From Sphingobium terrigena (lineage in GTDB: Bacteria > Pseudomonadota > Alphaproteobacteria > Sphingomonadales > Sphingomonadaceae): 64,000 bases of DNA. Below, piece after piece: positions 62,504 to 64,000 of this stretch. Each line of letters begins with the position of its first letter. Positions within the stretch are counted from its first letter, which is position 1. Position numbers and translations under genes: made by a program. The stretch covers positions 62,001-126,000 of the forward strand of contig NZ_QVRA01000001.1 in the NCBI RefSeq assembly GCF_003591655.1. Direction: 5' to 3'. Below the pieces are notes generated by a model. That model saw nothing but the letters and a program-made list of their open reading frames with translations, had not been told where the DNA came from and made no database searches.

Positions 62504-63309
62504 CAGGCCGCGCCGATCAAGTCCATGGAGCCAACGCCGCTGCGTTCGGGGAGAGCAAGGCCCGCCACCATTTCGCGCAATTCCTGCCGCGCGGCGATGT
62601 GGCTGACGCCCAGTTCGCCCAGATGCCCCTTGTCCAGCAGGGTCAGGCCCGACGGGAAAAGTTCGCGGAAGATCACGCGCTCCGACAGGCCCGGAATGAC
62701 GCGGAAACCGACGCGGCGGGACAATTCCATCAGCGCGTCGCCGACCCGCTTCTTGTTGCGGGCGTCCTGATGCTGGACGCGGTTGCGCAGCACGACCCAG
62801 TCGATCGAGACGCCATCGGCCTTGGCCCTGGTCTTGCGCGCTTCAAAGATAAGTTCGGAATAGAAGGACAGGCGCTTGACCTTGAAACTTTCGGCATCGA
62901 CCTGCCCGATCAGGTCGAAATCGACGAAACTGTCGTTCATCGGCGTGACCAGCGTGTTGGCGCGCGCGGCCATATGGCGGGCGAACAGATCATCGCGGCC
63001 GGGCGTATCGACGATCAGGAAATCCGTGTCCTGCGACACGGCAGCGACTTCGGATTCGAGCGCGTCGATAGTGTCGCCCTTCAACACCGCAAAAGCCGGC
63101 GCGACCAGTTCAATGCCGCGGCGGCGCGCGGTTTCGGCGCGATTTTCCAGATAGCGGGTGACGGTGCGCTGGCGCGGATCAAGGTCGATCATGCTGACGC
63201 GATGGCCCAGCGCCGTCAGCGCGATCGCGGTGTGGACAGCAGTGGTCGATTTGCCGGTTCCGCCCTTTTCATTGGCGAACACGATGAGATGCGGCTGCGA
63301 ATTGGCCAT
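62503..63309 (-). CDS. mipZ: MipZ, ParA-type division-plane regulator (268 aa)
   Basis: This ParA/MinD superfamily ATPase has a deviant Walker A FANEKGGTGKSTTAVHTAIA, MIDLDPRQRTVTRYLENR, DFLIVDTPGRDDLFARHMAA and FVDFDLIGQVDAESFKVKRL. The last and the LRNRVQ region are typical of MipZ. In alphaproteobacteria it binds ParB near the poles and inhibits FtsZ to place the division site. Length normal. Upstream of a small J-domain gene with overlap. Confidence 0.92.
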   Translation of the reverse strand: MANSQPHLIVFANEKGGTGKSTTAVHTAIALTALGHRVSMIDLDPRQRTVTRYLENRAETARRRGIELVAPAFAVLKGDTIDALESEVAAVSQDTDFLIVDTPGRDDLFARHMAARANTLVTPMNDSFVDFDLIGQVDAESFKVKRLSFYSELIFEARKTRAKADGVSIDWVVLRNRVQHQDARNKKRVGDALMELSRRVGFRVIPGLSERVIFRELFPSGLTLLDKGHLGELGVSHIAARQELREMVAGLALPERSGVGSMDLIGAA

Positions 63310-63419
63310 TGGACCCCTGATAACCCCGTTGATTGTCGCAATGATTCTTGACCGTCCAGCGACTGCGCGCCTAGCAGGACGTCCCTGTCACCCCTGCCCT
63401 TATCGGAGCCGTTCCTCCC

Positions 63420-64000
63420 GTGCAAACCCTGTCTGACCTGCCCGCGCTGCGCGCCGCCATCGCTGCGCTGAAAAGCGACGAAAAGCCGCTGGTTCTGGTG
63501 CCGACCATGGGCGCTTTGCATGACGGGCATATGGCATTGGTCGAGGAAGCGCGGCGGCACGGGCGGCATGTCGTCGTGTCGATCTTCGTCAATCCCAAAC
63601 AGTTCGGGCCGAACGAGGATCTGGCCGCCTATCCACGGCGCGAGGCCAAGGACGCGCAGATGCTTAGCGCCGCCGGGGTCGAGATTTTGTGGATGCCCAC
63701 GGTCGAGGTCATGTATCCGGCAGGCTTTGCCACCAACATCAGCGTGAGCGGGGTCAGCGACGGGCTGGACGGGGCAGCGCGACCGGGCCATTTCGATGGC
63801 GTCGCGACGGTGGTGACCAAATTGTTCAACCAGGTGCGGCCCGATGTCGCGATCTTCGGCGAGAAGGATTATCAGCAGCTCGCCGTCATTCGGTGCATGG
63901 TGGCCGACCTCGACATGGGCATAGAGATTGTCGGTATGCCGACCCAGCGGGCCGAGGATGGGTTGGCCCTGTCATCGCGCAATGCTTATCTCAGCGACGA
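63420..64000 (+). CDS. panC: Pantothenate synthetase, N-terminal part (window edge)
   Basis: The start is GTG 63420 with GGAG about 10 nt upstream. The nucleotidyltransferase signature is clear: [40 protein letters not shown], and [20 protein letters not shown] with [13 protein letters not shown], all PanC hallmarks. It joins pantoate and beta-alanine with ATP. The C-terminus lies beyond the window. Divergent from mipZ by 110 bp. Confidence 0.96.
   Translation, partial: MQTLSDLPALRAAIAALKSDEKPLVLVPTMGALHDGHMALVEEARRHGRHVVVSIFVNPKQFGPNEDLAAYPRREAKDAQMLSAAGVEILWMPTVEVMYPAGFATNISVSGVSDGLDGAARPGHFDGVATVVTKLFNQVRPDVAIFGEKDYQQLAVIRCMVADLDMGIEIVGMPTQRAEDGLALSSRNAYLSD

Noticed and set aside
1..64000. 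CRISPR arrays, rRNA operons, complete tRNA genes
   Set aside because: No regularly spaced direct repeats, no rRNA sequence, and the only tRNA-like sequence is the 3' half at 366-413.

Overview
The window looks like chromosome from an alphaproteobacterium of the family Sphingomonadaceae (Sphingobium or Sphingomonas type). The evidence is the high GC coding style, the MipZ ParA-type division ATPase instead of MinCDE, the alphaproteobacterial RibA form, the rml/ugd/GDP-mannose sugar genes next to an exopolysaccharide locus, and the LolA/XthA/RibA/FtsK neighbourhood. The genus assignment is inference; no rRNA gene is present.

Layout. (1) 1-3.3 kb is an accretion zone: the N-terminus of a tyrosine integrase, a 48-bp 3' half of tRNA-Pro(GGG) acting as an attachment-site copy, small phage-like genes in overlapping ATGA arrangements (one apparently frameshifted), a junction at about 2205-2215 into a truncated host gene, and an IS21-family remnant. 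(2) 3.35-16.9 kb is a polysaccharide assembly and export block: sulfotransferase, pyruvyltransferase and two-domain glycosyltransferase in one tight minus-strand unit; a 58-aa protein; a 1650-aa protein joining a methyltransferase fold, a long coiled coil and two glycosyltransferases; then an ABC exporter (KpsT, KpsM, KpsE-like), with a divergent Wza/KpsD-like outer-membrane protein. (3) 16.9-25.8 kb makes the sugar nucleotides: rmlCBDA (dTDP-L-rhamnose), manA, a phosphohexomutase and manC (GDP-mannose), ugd (UDP-glucuronate). (4) 25.8-40.9 kb is a patchwork: a kinase-like gene, a GT2/DUF5672/PhyH operon, a GC-poor orphan gene, a DUF1501/DUF1800 secreted pair, an epimerase, an IS630 element that splits a gene, a GC-poor WcbI-like gene, an IS5-family remnant, a broken TonB receptor and a MarR remnant. 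(5) 41.1-49.05 kb is a complete kdpFABC-DE potassium system preceded by an extra 27-aa membrane peptide. (6) 49.07-64 kb is mostly housekeeping: L,D-transpeptidase, ribA, xthA, lolA, a retropepsin-like pair, ftsK, GNAT, EamA transporter, a VapBC-like toxin-antitoxin pair, ispG, a FadL porin, a second phosphohexomutase, a DnaJ-domain protein, mipZ and the start of panC.

How it fits together. Regions 2 and 3 together suggest an ABC-exported capsule or exopolysaccharide built from rhamnose, mannose and/or glucuronate, decorated with sulfate and pyruvate. The most unusual component is the 1650-aa protein. Its order (methyltransferase, about 350 residues of coiled coil, then two glycosyltransferases) resembles the parts of the WbdD/WbdA chain-length system of ABC-exported O-antigens, but on a single chain. 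No KpsC/KpsS Kdo-transferase or Wzx/Wzy protein is visible in the window, so the lipid anchor or chain initiator must be encoded elsewhere or be different.
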